Positions 8,859 through 17,507 of a stretch of DNA of 64,000 nucleotides are shown here, piece by piece (within the stretch, counting starts at the first letter, position 1; the number at the start of each line of letters is the position of its first letter). This stretch comes from Mesorhizobium sp. 131-2-1 (GTDB lineage: Bacteria; Pseudomonadota; Alphaproteobacteria; Rhizobiales; Rhizobiaceae). A program made the translations under genes and the position numbers. The stretch spans positions 5,642,501 through 5,706,500 of the forward strand of contig NZ_AP023247.1 in assembly GCF_016756535.1 (NCBI RefSeq). The letters are read 5' to 3'. The notes under the pieces were generated by a model. That model was not told where the DNA came from and ran no database searches. It saw nothing but the letters and a program-made list of their open reading frames with translations.

Positions 8859-10747
8859 CCGCCGACGCTTTCCAGCTCTATGGCACGCACGCGGTCGAAG
8901 CCGCGCCGGTCAGGCTGAGTGCGGGCGCGCTCAGCGCCGATTTCGTCAACGGCAATCTGCGCACGATCCGCCATGGCGGCACCGAAGTGTTGCGTGCCAT
9001 CGCCTATATCGTGCGCGACCGCGACTGGGGCACGTATGAGCCCGAACTGACCGACCTTGCCATCGACCAGCGCGCGGACGCCTTCTCGGTCAGCTATGCG
9101 GCACACTGCACGGGGCCGGACGGGAGCCGGCTCGGCTTCCGCGCCACGATCAAGGGCTCTGCTGATGGAGAGCTGGTCTTCGACGTCAACGCGCTCCCCG
9201 AGAGCGATTTCGAGACCAACCGCTGCGGCTTCTGCATCCTGCATCCGATCGCCGGGCTGGCCGGCAGCCCGGTGACGGTCGAGCACACCGACGGCAGCGT
9301 GGTGGACACCAAGCTGCCGCTGCTGATCGATCCCTGGCAGCCGTTCAATGATATTCGCGCCATCACGCATCAGGTCCGCCCGGGTGTGACCGCCGAATGC
9401 CGGATGGAAGGCGACATTTTCGAAATGGAAGACCAGCGCAACTGGTCGGACGCCTCCTACAAGACCTATGTGCGGCCTCTCGCATTGCCATGGCCTTACA
9501 AGCTGCCGGCCGGCGAAACCAACCGCCAGACGATCACGCTGCGCATCACCGGCGACGGCAAGGCGCCGGCAGTCGCCACTACCTGCGAACCGGTCCGCGT
9601 GGCGCTTGGTGAGCCCGGTGCGGCGCTGCCCGAGATCGGCGTTGTCATCTACCCCGAAAATGTCGAGGCAACGCTGGCGATCTTGCCCTTACTAACAGTG
9701 CTGGAGCCACGCCAGTTGCTGTTCCATTACGATCCGACGCGCGGCCATGGCTTCGAGGCGCTGCGCGCCTTCGCCCGGCTCGCCCAGGCCTACAAGTCGG
9801 GCACCACGCTCGAATGCGTGGTTGCCTGCGACGGCGATCTCGACGCCGAGCTTTCCGGCGTCGCCGGCATGGTGCGCCGGGCCGGCCTGCGGCTCGACGC
9901 CATTGCCGTCTCGCCCTCGGTCGACCGGCAGTCGACGCCGCCCGGCAGTGCGTGGCCGCCCTGCCCGCCGCTCGAGGATGTCTATGCAGCGGCGCGGCGC
10001 GCCTTCCCGGACATCCGCCTCGGCGGCGGCATGTTCAGCTATTTCACCGAACTCAACCGCAAGCGCGTTCCCGCAGGCCAGTTCGATTTCATCACCCATT
10101 GCACCTGCCCGATCGTGCACGCGGCCGACGACCTCAGCATCATGCAGTCGCTGGAGGCGCTGCCCTTCATCACGCAATCGGCGCGGGCGATCTTCGGCGA
10201 CAAGCCGTACCGGATAGGACCATCGACCATTGCCATGCGCCAAAACCCCTATGGCGGTGCGACCAAGGACAATCCGGATGGCCAGCGCATCGCCATGGCC
10301 AATCGCGATCCGCGCCATACCGGCCAGTTCGCGGCCGCCTGGGCGATCGGCTATGCCGCGCGTGTGGCATCAGCCGGGCTGGAGATGCTGACGCCGTCGA
10401 GTTTCGTCGGACCGTTCGGACTGCTGGCGTCGTTGGGCGAGCCCGTCAAGGACGGCGCGCGCCGGCCGCTTTTCCATGCCGTGAAGATGCTTTGCGACCT
10501 CGTCGGTCATCAGCATGTCCCTACTGCGGTCAGCGATGACACTCGGGTAGCGGCACTCGCCGGCCGCTCCTCGATGGGCGAGACGATCGTCTGCCTGGCC
10601 AACCTGACAGCAGGCGAGGTTCAGGTCGACATTTCCGGTCTGGGCAAGGCATCGCTCATCATGCGGGATGGGAGTGAGCGCGCCATCAGCCTGGATGCGG
10701 GCAGCAGGCTGGCGATGCCGCCTTACGCGATCGCCCGGATCGGCTGA
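8855..10747 (+). CDS. apnL: D-apionate lactonase
   Basis: This is a 630-aa protein without a signal peptide. An N-terminal beta-rich part carries NRCGFCILHPIAGL, a central barrel-like part carries FDFITHCTCPIVHAADD, and a short C-terminal beta domain follows. It does not resemble ordinary SMP-30 lactonases. Length and context match the ApnL family, which hydrolyses D-apionolactone to D-apionate. It starts by ATGA overlap with apsD and ends 4 bp from the convergent regulator gene. The assignment leans on context and remembered family traits. Confidence 0.75.
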   Translation: MTADAFQLYGTHAVEAAPVRLSAGALSADFVNGNLRTIRHGGTEVLRAIAYIVRDRDWGTYEPELTDLAIDQRADAFSVSYAAHCTGPDGSRLGFRATIKGSADGELVFDVNALPESDFETNRCGFCILHPIAGLAGSPVTVEHTDGSVVDTKLPLLIDPWQPFNDIRAITHQVRPGVTAECRMEGDIFEMEDQRNWSDASYKTYVRPLALPWPYKLPAGETNRQTITLRITGDGKAPAVATTCEPVRVALGEPGAALPEIGVVIYPENVEATLAILPLLTVLEPRQLLFHYDPTRGHGFEALRAFARLAQAYKSGTTLECVVACDGDLDAELSGVAGMVRRAGLRLDAIAVSPSVDRQSTPPGSAWPPCPPLEDVYAAARRAFPDIRLGGGMFSYFTELNRKRVPAGQFDFITHCTCPIVHAADDLSIMQSLEALPFITQSARAIFGDKPYRIGPSTIAMRQNPYGGATKDNPDGQRIAMANRDPRHTGQFAAAWAIGYAARVASAGLEMLTPSSFVGPFGLLASLGEPVKDGARRPLFHAVKMLCDLVGHQHVPTAVSDDTRVAALAGRSSMGETIVCLANLTAGEVQVDISGLGKASLIMRDGSERAISLDAGSRLAMPPYAIARIG

Positions 10748-10751
10748 ACCG

Positions 10752-11465
10752 TCACTTCTCGGAATTCATCACATAGAGGGCACGCGAGCGTTCAAGGTGC
10801 TTGATCATTGCCCTCTCGGCGCCATCGGCATCCTTCTTCTCGATGCGGCCGATGATCTCCTCGTGCTCGGTCAGCGTGTACTTTTCCTTGCCGGTCCAGA
10901 TCAGCATCTCGGTGTGGTATTCCTTCAGCCAGCCGAGCATCGCCTCGCTGACGGCGACATAGATCGGGTTGCCCGAGATCGCCGCGATCTGGGTGTGGAA
11001 CTTCATGTCGGCGGAGATAAAGGCTTCGGAGTCGCCGCGAAAGCTGCGCTGCTCTGCAATGGTGGCCCGCAACCGCTGCACATCCTCGGCCGTGGCCTTC
11101 TCGGCGGCTTCCCGGACCATGCCGCGCTCGAAGAAGATGCGCGCGCTTTTGAGGTGCTCCAGCGTGTCCTTCGACGACGACAGGATCATCTTGGCCGCGC
11201 CATCGACCTGCCTGATGATCGACTTGGCGGTCAGTTGCAGCACCTTGGCACGCTCGCCATGCGAGATAGCGACGAGGCCCATATTGCTTAGCGCCTGCAT
11301 TGCCTCGCGAATTGCGGGCCGGCCGACCTCGAAACGCTCCATCAATTCGCGCTCCGACGGCATGTCGTCGCCCGGCTGCAATTCGCCGCTGGTGATCAGG
11401 CGCTTTAGTCGCGCAAAGACTTCATCGGAAAGCTTGCGCCGGACGATCGGCTCCGAACGGTTCAT
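10752..11465 (-). CDS. GntR family regulator, FadR subfamily
   Basis: This 237-aa protein has an N-terminal winged helix with the GntR signature (LQPGDDMPSERELMERFEVG, then RPAIREAMQALSNMGL) and an all-helical FCD domain. DMKFHTQIA, EHEEIIGRI and MIKHLE supply the Asp/His residues that usually bind a metal and an acidic effector. It is divergent from oiaX, with the ACTCATTATACCAG motif between them. It is the obvious candidate to control the apiose genes, most likely as a repressor released by a pathway intermediate; both points are inferred. Confidence 0.9.
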   Translation of the reverse strand: MNRSEPIVRRKLSDEVFARLKRLITSGELQPGDDMPSERELMERFEVGRPAIREAMQALSNMGLVAISHGERAKVLQLTAKSIIRQVDGAAKMILSSSKDTLEHLKSARIFFERGMVREAAEKATAEDVQRLRATIAEQRSFRGDSEAFISADMKFHTQIAAISGNPIYVAVSEAMLGWLKEYHTEMLIWTGKEKYTLTEHEEIIGRIEKKDADGAERAMIKHLERSRALYVMNSEK

Positions 11466-11577
11466 CGTCGCGAATCACTCCCTTGACCCTGCTCTATCTA
11501 GCATTGCCGCGGCGGTTCCCGGAATGCCCGTCCGCCGGTCGGACTGTATCCTTTGGGCAGGATATTGCTTGCAATAC

Positions 11578-11597
11578 TTATGTACTCATTATACCAG
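11578..11597. promoter_or_regulatory. Candidate GntR operator between gntR and oiaX
   Basis: ACTCATTATACCAG is identical to the site before the binding-protein gene and shares TTATACCAG with the site before apnO. The other half (TTATG) is degenerate, so this dyad is weaker. Its place between the divergent regulator and oiaX genes would allow both autoregulation and pathway control. Confidence 0.55.
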
Positions 11598-11653
11598 ATT
11601 TCGAACGACAGGGAATTGTTTTCGAACCCCCTTTCGACCCGAGACGGCCGGCC

Positions 11654-12904
11654 ATGATCATCCTCACCTATCGCATCGAAACGTCAGGCAGCATCGAGGC
11701 GATGGCGGCCAAGATCGCCAGCGACCAGTCGACCGGAACCTTCGTCGCGCTGCCCGGCGAGACTGAGGAGGTGAAGGCGCGCGTCGCGGCCCATGTGCTG
11801 GCGATCCGGCATTTACCCGATGCGGAGCAGCCATCCATTCCCGACGCCGGCCCTGGCCCATTCAAGCGCGCCGATGTCGACATCGGCTTCCCGTTCGATG
11901 CGATCGGCACCGACGTCGCGGCGCTGATGACCATTACCATCGGCGGCACCTATTCGATCAGGGGCTTCACCGGCATCCGCGTCGTCGACATGAAGCTGCC
12001 GGAAGAATTCAGGGGCGCGCTTCCCGGCCCACAGTTTGGTGTCGCCGGCAGCCGCAGGCTGACCGGCGTCGAGGGGCGTCCGATCATCGGCACCATCGTC
12101 AAGCCGGCGCTCGGCTTAAGACCACACGAGACGGCCGCGATGGTGGGCGAGCTGATCGAGGCTGGCGTCGACTTCATCAAGGACGATGAAAAGCTGATGA
12201 GCCCGGCCTATTCGCCGTTGGCGGAGCGGGTGAAGGCGATCATGCCGCTCGTCCTCGATCATGAGCAGAAGACCGGCAAGAAGGTCATGTATGCCTTCGG
12301 CATCTCGCATGCCGACCCCGACGAGATGATGCGCAACCACGATCTGGTGGCGAAGGCCGGCGGCAACTGCGCTGTTATCAACATCAACTCGATCGGCTTC
12401 GGCGGCATGGCCTACCTGAGGAAGCGCTCCAGCCTGGTGCTGCACGCCCACCGCAATGGCTGGGACATCCTGACCCGCCATCCCGGGCTCGGCATGGATT
12501 TCAGGGTCTGGCAGCAGTTCTGGCGGCTGCTCGGCGTCGACCAGTTCCAGATCAACGGCATCGGCTCGAAATACTGGGAGCCGGACGACTCCTTCGTCCG
12601 TTCCTTCGAGGCGGTGACGACGCCGCTGTTTTCGCCTGATGATTGCGCCCTGCCGGTGGCGGGATCGGGCCAATGGGGTGGCCAGGCGCCGGAAACATAT
12701 CAGCGCACCGGCCGCACGGTCGACCTGCTCTATCTGTGCGGCGGCGGCATCGTCAGCCATCCGGACGGACCGGGCGCCGGCGTGCGCGCCGTGCAGCAGG
12801 CCTGGCAGGCGGCGGTCGATGGCATTCCGCTGGCGGACTTTGCCAGGAGCCATGCGGAGCTGGCGCATTCGATCGAGAAATTCGGCGACGGCAAGGCGGC
12901 TTGA
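11654..12904 (+). CDS. oiaX: 3-oxo-isoapionate-4-phosphate transcarboxylase/hydrolase (RuBisCO-like protein)
   Basis: This 416-aa form IV RuBisCO-like protein keeps the catalytic frame of the superfamily. K150 in TIVKPALGL matches RuBisCO K175. DFIKDDE (K176, D178, E179) matches the carbamylated Lys and the metal-binding Asp and Glu. A conserved His follows in SLVLHAHRNGW. Substitutions elsewhere and the smaller size exclude CO2 fixation. OiaX converts 3-oxo-isoapionate 4-phosphate to 3-phosphoglycerate and glycolate. The ATG is chosen because the family N-terminus (MIILTYRIE) begins there. It is followed 3 bp later by the kinase that makes its substrate. Confidence 0.85.
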   Translation: MIILTYRIETSGSIEAMAAKIASDQSTGTFVALPGETEEVKARVAAHVLAIRHLPDAEQPSIPDAGPGPFKRADVDIGFPFDAIGTDVAALMTITIGGTYSIRGFTGIRVVDMKLPEEFRGALPGPQFGVAGSRRLTGVEGRPIIGTIVKPALGLRPHETAAMVGELIEAGVDFIKDDEKLMSPAYSPLAERVKAIMPLVLDHEQKTGKKVMYAFGISHADPDEMMRNHDLVAKAGGNCAVININSIGFGGMAYLRKRSSLVLHAHRNGWDILTRHPGLGMDFRVWQQFWRLLGVDQFQINGIGSKYWEPDDSFVRSFEAVTTPLFSPDDCALPVAGSGQWGGQAPETYQRTGRTVDLLYLCGGGIVSHPDGPGAGVRAVQQAWQAAVDGIPLADFARSHAELAHSIEKFGDGKAA

Positions 12905-12907
12905 GCC

Positions 12908-14242
12908 ATGCAGGACCTTCTGCTCAGCTATTATGGCGACGACCTCACCGGCTCGACCGACGTCATGGAAGCGCTTGAGCTCGGTGGCATACCGACTGTG
13001 CTGTTCATGCGCCAGCCGGAAGAAGCTCAGCTGGCGCAGTTCGCGCACTGCCGCGCCGTCGGTCTGGCTGGCTCCAGCCGTAGCGAGTCGCCGCAATGGA
13101 TGGATACGCACCTCAAGGATGCCTTCGCCTGGCTGAAGACGCTTGGGGCCGAAATCTGCCACTACAAGGTCTGCTCGACCTTCGATTCCAGCCCGACGAT
13201 CGGCAGCATCGGCCGGGCGATCGAGATCGGCCGTTCGGTGTTCGCGCAGGACAGCGTGCCGCTGGTGGTCGGCGCGCCGCAGCTCAAGCGCTACACCGCC
13301 TTCGGCCATCTGTTCGCCGGCTATCGCGACAAATACTACCGCATCGACCGCCATCCGGTGATGAGCCGCCATCCGGCGACGCCGATGGACGAGGCCGATC
13401 TTTTGATCCATCTGTCGCGGCAGACCCGGCTTGCCTCGGGACTGCTCGACCTGGCGACGCTGCGTTCGGCCGACCGCTCAGCGGCCTTCGATCGCCTCGC
13501 CGCTGATGGCGCCGCCATCGTACTCATCGATGTCGATAGTCCGGAAAGCCAGGCGCTTGCCGGCAAGGAGATCTGGCGCACGCGCAAGCAAGGCGGTTCC
13601 TTCGTCGTCGGCTCGTCCGGCGTCGAGTACGCGTTGCTCGCCGAATGGGCAGAGACTGCCGTTGTTCGGGCCGAGTCCCGTTTTTCGGCGCCGGGCGCCG
13701 CCGGCCGCGTCGCGGTCGTCTCGGGCAGTTGCTCGCCGACCACGGAACGGCAAATCCGCCATGCCCTGACCGACGGCTTCGACGGCATCGAAGTCGATCC
13801 CATCCAACTGGTCTCGGAAAATTCCGGACAGGCGATCGCGCGCGCGGCAGCAAGCGGCCGCGCCAGCCTGGGAGCCGGGCGCAGCGTCATCCTTTACACG
13901 GCACTCGGACCTGCCGCTGATCGCGGTGCCGAGATCGATCGGCAGCAAGGCGCCCGTCACAAGCTCGGCCGCGGCCTCGGCACGCTGCTGCGGCAACTGA
14001 CCGAAGAGCAGGACCTGAAGCGCGTCATCATCGCCGGCGGCGACACATCGAGCCATGCGCTGGGGCAGATGGGCGTCGATGCGCTGACGGTCAGGATGCC
14101 GCTGCCGGCGTCACCCGGCTCGCCGCTGTGCGTCGCCCATTCGCGCATCGCGGCGATCGACGGGCTGGAGGTCGCGCTGAAGGGTGGCCAGGTCGGAACC
14201 GATCGCTATTTCTCAGCGATCCGTGATGGCCTCGGCGGTTGA
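12908..14242 (+). CDS. oiaK: 3-oxo-isoapionate kinase (DUF1537 family)
   Basis: This 444-aa member of the four-carbon acid sugar kinase family has the N-terminal YYGDDLTGSTDVMEAL with its catalytic Asp pair and the C-terminal IAGGDTSSHALGQMG ATP-binding loop. In the apiose pathway it phosphorylates 3-oxo-isoapionate for OiaX. It is the last gene of the locus; a repeat ending in a guaA fragment begins under 200 bp later. Other DUF1537 enzymes act on erythronate or threonate. The RuBisCO-like partner makes the apionate derivative the better choice. Confidence 0.85.
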   Translation: MQDLLLSYYGDDLTGSTDVMEALELGGIPTVLFMRQPEEAQLAQFAHCRAVGLAGSSRSESPQWMDTHLKDAFAWLKTLGAEICHYKVCSTFDSSPTIGSIGRAIEIGRSVFAQDSVPLVVGAPQLKRYTAFGHLFAGYRDKYYRIDRHPVMSRHPATPMDEADLLIHLSRQTRLASGLLDLATLRSADRSAAFDRLAADGAAIVLIDVDSPESQALAGKEIWRTRKQGGSFVVGSSGVEYALLAEWAETAVVRAESRFSAPGAAGRVAVVSGSCSPTTERQIRHALTDGFDGIEVDPIQLVSENSGQAIARAAASGRASLGAGRSVILYTALGPAADRGAEIDRQQGARHKLGRGLGTLLRQLTEEQDLKRVIIAGGDTSSHALGQMGVDALTVRMPLPASPGSPLCVAHSRIAAIDGLEVALKGGQVGTDRYFSAIRDGLGG

Positions 14243-14428
14243 TAGCGGCAGTGGGTTGGTAAACGCGAAAGTGCATGCGCGGTCTACTAGTGCTTCACCT
14301 TGCGCCGGAGCACCTAGCGAAAACATGTATGCTCGAGATCCCTTCCCCGACCAGGTCTTTGGAGTAGGTTGAGCGAGAGCTTCCGGAAAGGCCGCGCCAC
14401 GCTTGGAATGGCGGACATGCGGTGCGAT

Positions 14429-14653
14429 GCAGACCCGCCTCTGTGCACGCCGCTCTACGCTGTAGGCCCTCTCCTTTTTTGGAAGGTCTTTACTTAATAG
14501 GCGATATGGGCGCAGATCGGACTTGCCAGATCGGAGATGGAGAATGCCAGTTCAGCGGAAGTGAGATACGGACACGAAAACAATCTTCGACAGCGAAAGT
14601 CACCACCGAAACTACGCTATTGCCGTCCGCCCCCGCTACTCCCACTCGATTGT
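14429..14653 (+). repeat. Direct repeat, left copy, ending in an 18-bp guaA 3' end (putative att site)
   Basis: About 225 bp match a segment beside guaA at 33.04-33.27 kb in the same orientation. Identity is about 88% by eye, with a 3-bp length difference and a central block of some 50 identical bases. The match stops after CTACTCCCACTCGATTGT, which is the reverse complement of the last six guaA codons including the stop. A fragment of guaA end detached from the gene is the mark of site-specific integration at guaA. The sequence left of the core in both copies would then be a conserved element end. Confidence 0.75.
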
Positions 14654-14943
14654 ACACCGCTCTGCTAACGCATTGAATTTACTTAAGAAAATATTTTTGA
14701 GCTCGGATACTACCGACCTGCGGGCGGTCAAATAGCTACGCTTTTGATTTCTTTGGAGAATTTCTCACAACTCTTGCGACCCATCTATCGACTACTATCG
14801 GCCGCCGAGGTGCACGTCCATATCTGACAGAGATAGCGCGAATGCTTCCAAAAGTACCGTCAGCCCCCGTTCATCGGCATCTTCACACCCTCGCGAACAG
14901 GCAAATGGTTCATCAAACATCCTCTAACCACAGGAGGATAGAC
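14654..14943. other. AT-richer non-coding stretch right of the putative att core
   Basis: No gene is supported here. Composition shifts at the core: TTACTTAAGAAAATATTTTT and similar runs stand out against the GC-rich neighbours, as expected just inside an acquired element. The end carries a good ribosome site for the AlpA-type gene. Confidence 0.5.
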
Positions 14944-15315
14944 ATGACCAAGAAGCCAAGCCGCGTACGCGTCCTGATGATGCCCTATCACGATGACGGT
15001 GACAAAGATCCAGTTGGATATTCGGGTCCCGCAACCGTCCTGACAGGCCTGCCGCGAACGATAAGGCGGCACGAGTTGTGGCTTATCGTTCCGCTCGCCG
15101 AAAGCACCATTTACGAGATGGAGAAGCGCGGCGAATTCCCTCGCCGCTTCAATCTCACGCCGCGATGCGTCGTGTGGGACCTTGAAGAGGTCGAAGCATG
15201 GCTGGAGCAGCGCCGTCAAGCTTACATCGAGGGTCGCGCGAAGATCGCGCCGGGGCCTGACGTCCATCGGCGCAAGAGTCGCCCGGTTAAGCGAACCGAC
15301 GACAGGTCGATCTGA
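14944..15315 (+). CDS. AlpA-type DNA-binding protein (possible excisionase)
   Basis: This is a 123-aa protein whose residues about 41-92 form an AlpA/MerR-like winged helix: VPLAESTIYEMEKRGEFPRR, then a wing ending in VVWDLEEVEAWLEQRRQ. Proteins of this type act as recombination directionality factors or integrase activators in mobile elements. The ATG lies 6 bp after a perfect AGGAGG, preferred to an in-frame ATG 102 bp upstream. The tail is basic (RRKSRPVKR). It lies 290 bp from the putative att core, the usual place for an excisionase, but no integrase is beside it. Confidence 0.8.
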   Translation: MTKKPSRVRVLMMPYHDDGDKDPVGYSGPATVLTGLPRTIRRHELWLIVPLAESTIYEMEKRGEFPRRFNLTPRCVVWDLEEVEAWLEQRRQAYIEGRAKIAPGPDVHRRKSRPVKRTDDRSI

Positions 15316-15321
15316 AACGGA

Positions 15322-15353
15322 GGACCATCGCGTCGGCACGGGCGCGATGGTCC
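15322..15353 (+). terminator. Hairpin after the AlpA-type gene
   Basis: GGACCATCGCG pairs perfectly with CGCGATGGTCC around a 10-base loop, 7 bp after the stop codon. There is no U-run, so it may need Rho or only stabilise the mRNA end. Confidence 0.55.
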
Positions 15354-15505
15354 ACTCATCACGACAACAAGCCACCTAGCTCGAACCGCCTCCGTTCCCT
15401 CAAGGTCAAGTGATCGCGCATTTCACCTGAGGGAAGGATCGAGAGGCAACCCGACGTTCCTCGCTAACAACCCCAACAGGAGGATTCTCATGTCGCACCG
15501 ATCCG

Positions 15506-15649
15506 ATGCTCGCGGAGTTCACGAAGGCGCTGACGACGCATGATGTCGAAAACGAAATCGTTCGTGCGCTGACGCATGACATCGAACCGGGAGCGCTACT
15601 TTCAACCCATCGCGATCATCGACTTGATCGGGCCCTAAGCAAACATTGA
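15506..15649 (+). CDS. Small ORF of 47 codons, possibly a gene remnant
   Basis: The frame codes MLAEFTKALTTHDVENEIVR and a polar remainder with normal codon use for this genome, and no family is recognised. The best ribosome site (AGGAGG at about 15479-15484) instead precedes an ATG at 15490 in another frame, which stops after 17 codons. That suggests an original gene starting at 15490 with a later frameshift. The rest of 15316-15773 holds only the hairpin and the leader of the LysR gene. Confidence 0.3.
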   Translation: MLAEFTKALTTHDVENEIVRALTHDIEPGALLSTHRDHRLDRALSKH

Positions 15650-15773
15650 CTAGCCATGCTACATAGCGTCCCGCCTAGCGACGTTGCCACACTTTGCCGG
15701 AACGGCTGCAATGCGCTAGCCTGCAAACATGCGCAGTCGCTGATAGATCATTTCGCTGAGGGGGCGAAGATTC

Positions 15774-16679
15774 ATGGAGATGCAGCAAGTCCGCTATTTC
15801 CTAGCCCTGTCCAGCACGCTTAATTTCACCAGAGCAGCCGAAGAGTGCAACGTTACCCAACCCGCGCTGACTCGAGCGATCAAGACGCTCGAAGAGGAGT
15901 TGGGGGGCGAGCTTCTCCGGCGCGAGCGCCAGCACTCTCACCTGACCGAACTCGGCAGGCGTATGCTGCCTCTGTTGCAACAGTGCTACGACGCTGCCAC
16001 TTCCGCAAAATCACTCGCCAAGGCTGTGCAAAGCAGCGACGTGGCTCCTCTTAACGTCACCATTTCCAACAGCGTCAACATTGCGCTGCTGGTATCGCCG
16101 TTTACGGAGCTTTTTCGCGCCTATCCCGGAGTCCATCTCAAGATCAACCGGGGCTCGCCGAGCGCTGTCGTTGAGGCTCTCAAGAACGGTGAGGTTGAGC
16201 TAGCCGTTGCCGGTCCGTTGGGGCAGGCCTGGGATCGGCTCGATACCTGGCCACTCTTCCAGGAAGGCATCGAGCTTGTTGTCAATTCCGATCATCCGCT
16301 TGCCCGCCGCAACGAGGCCGATGTCGCATTAAGCCAGTTGGCCGCGGAACCTGTGCTCAGCCGGATCGACTGGGAAACGAGCGAGGATCTTTCGCGTTGC
16401 CTGTCAGAGAAAGGCCTGACGCCTCGCACGGCGCATGAAGTCGAGACCGACCACGATTTGCTGGCACTGCTGGAGGCCAACGCCGGGGTGGGCTTCGTCT
16501 CCGTGACGGCACCACGGACGCCAAATATCCGCAGGCTCAAGCTGCGAGACGTCGATATCTCCCGGGTCGTCGCCGTTTACGCGGTTGCCGGCCGACATCG
16601 CTCACCCGTGGCCACGACGCTGCTCAACCTGTTGCGGTCGACCGACTGGTCATCTTTTGGCGTCAGCGAGCCCGCCTGA
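15774..16679 (+). CDS. LysR family regulator
   Basis: This 301-aa protein has the LysR winged helix at residues 5-62 (VRYFLALSSTLNFTRAAEEC, then NVTQPALTRAIKTLEEELGG) followed by a two-lobed effector domain. It belongs with two other LysR proteins in this region that share the NFTRA..xCNVTQPAL signature, including the Cys before the recognition helix. It is convergent with the peroxiredoxin-like gene and overlaps its end by 17 bp. Its target is unknown; a redox or stress role is inferred from the neighbours. Confidence 0.9.
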   Translation: MEMQQVRYFLALSSTLNFTRAAEECNVTQPALTRAIKTLEEELGGELLRRERQHSHLTELGRRMLPLLQQCYDAATSAKSLAKAVQSSDVAPLNVTISNSVNIALLVSPFTELFRAYPGVHLKINRGSPSAVVEALKNGEVELAVAGPLGQAWDRLDTWPLFQEGIELVVNSDHPLARRNEADVALSQLAAEPVLSRIDWETSEDLSRCLSEKGLTPRTAHEVETDHDLLALLEANAGVGFVSVTAPRTPNIRRLKLRDVDISRVVAVYAVAGRHRSPVATTLLNLLRSTDWSSFGVSEPA

Positions 16680-17367
16680 GCGCCGCGATCAGATCGTCGA
16701 TGTCCATCCGCCGACGGTAGTCGGGATCGACGAAGCGATCGGTGATGATCCCGTCGGTTCCAATGATGAAGGTTGCAGGGATTGGCAGGAACCAGCTGCT
16801 GTTGCCCTGATAGTTGGGGAGATCGAGGCCTAGCCCCATCAGCCGCTCCATCTCCGCCCCGACCCAGATCGCAAGATTGAGAGACAGGGCGTAGCCATTG
16901 TCCATGTCGGTCAGGAAGGGAAACGTCGCGCCGACGGCAGTCTTCATCGCCTTCGCGAATTTGCGCCGCTCGGGCATGATCACCACGATCTGGGCGCCCA
17001 AGGCCGCAATCTCTTGCTGAGCTTCGACAATGCCGATCGCGTTCAGACGGCAATAGGGGCACCAATGCCCGCGCTGGAAGGTAATGACGGCGGGGCCTCG
17101 CAGCAGCAGATCGCCCAGACTGACCAGCTTGCCCTGATCGTCAGGCAGCAGGAACGCCGGCATGACATCACCCGGCACCGGCGCCATCGCGCCCGCCCCC
17201 TGTTTCTCCAGGCGCGCCACCAAGCGGTCCACCGCATCGGCGAAATTCGCGTCCAGGCGGCGCACCGCCGCAGCAATCACCGCCAGCCGTTCGTTCAGGG
17301 ACGCATCAAGTTCAATGGCAGCCTGGACGGACTGTTCAAATGTCATTGCCTGGTCGTCGGCGGCCAT
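16663..17367 (-). CDS. Peroxiredoxin-like protein (AhpC/TSA family)
   Basis: This protein of about 234 aa has an N-terminal helical segment followed by a thioredoxin fold. The redox centre is RGHWCPYCRLN, a CPYC pair in place of the single peroxidatic Cys of classic peroxiredoxins. The start is uncertain: the ATG giving MAADDQAMTFEQ or the one seven codons later (MTFEQ) fits the family better than the full open frame, which begins 32 codons upstream. No signal peptide is seen. It probably reduces peroxides or protein disulfides in the cytoplasm, and may share a unit with the flavoprotein genes upstream. Confidence 0.8.
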   Translation of the reverse strand: MAADDQAMTFEQSVQAAIELDASLNERLAVIAAAVRRLDANFADAVDRLVARLEKQGAGAMAPVPGDVMPAFLLPDDQGKLVSLGDLLLRGPAVITFQRGHWCPYCRLNAIGIVEAQQEIAALGAQIVVIMPERRKFAKAMKTAVGATFPFLTDMDNGYALSLNLAIWVGAEMERLMGLGLDLPNYQGNSSWFLPIPATFIIGTDGIITDRFVDPDYRRRMDIDDLIAALRRAR

Positions 17368-17507
17368 TTCTGCACTTTCATCGATCTGACGCAGCCTATC
17401 ATCGATGCCCCTCGGCCACGGCCATGTTTTTCCTGCATGGTTTTGATGCCTTGCGAGCATCAAGGCAGCCGAGGTTCGTATTCTGTTCGCCGCGTGACCT
17501 CAATTCG

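Noticed and set aside
11654..12904. True carbon-fixing RuBisCO
   Set aside because: It is a form IV RuBisCO-like protein by size and by its partner DUF1537 kinase; no phosphoribulokinase or other Calvin-cycle gene is near.
14422..14676. 84-codon open frame across the left direct repeat
   Set aside because: The right repeat copy does not preserve this frame, and no family or ribosome site supports it.
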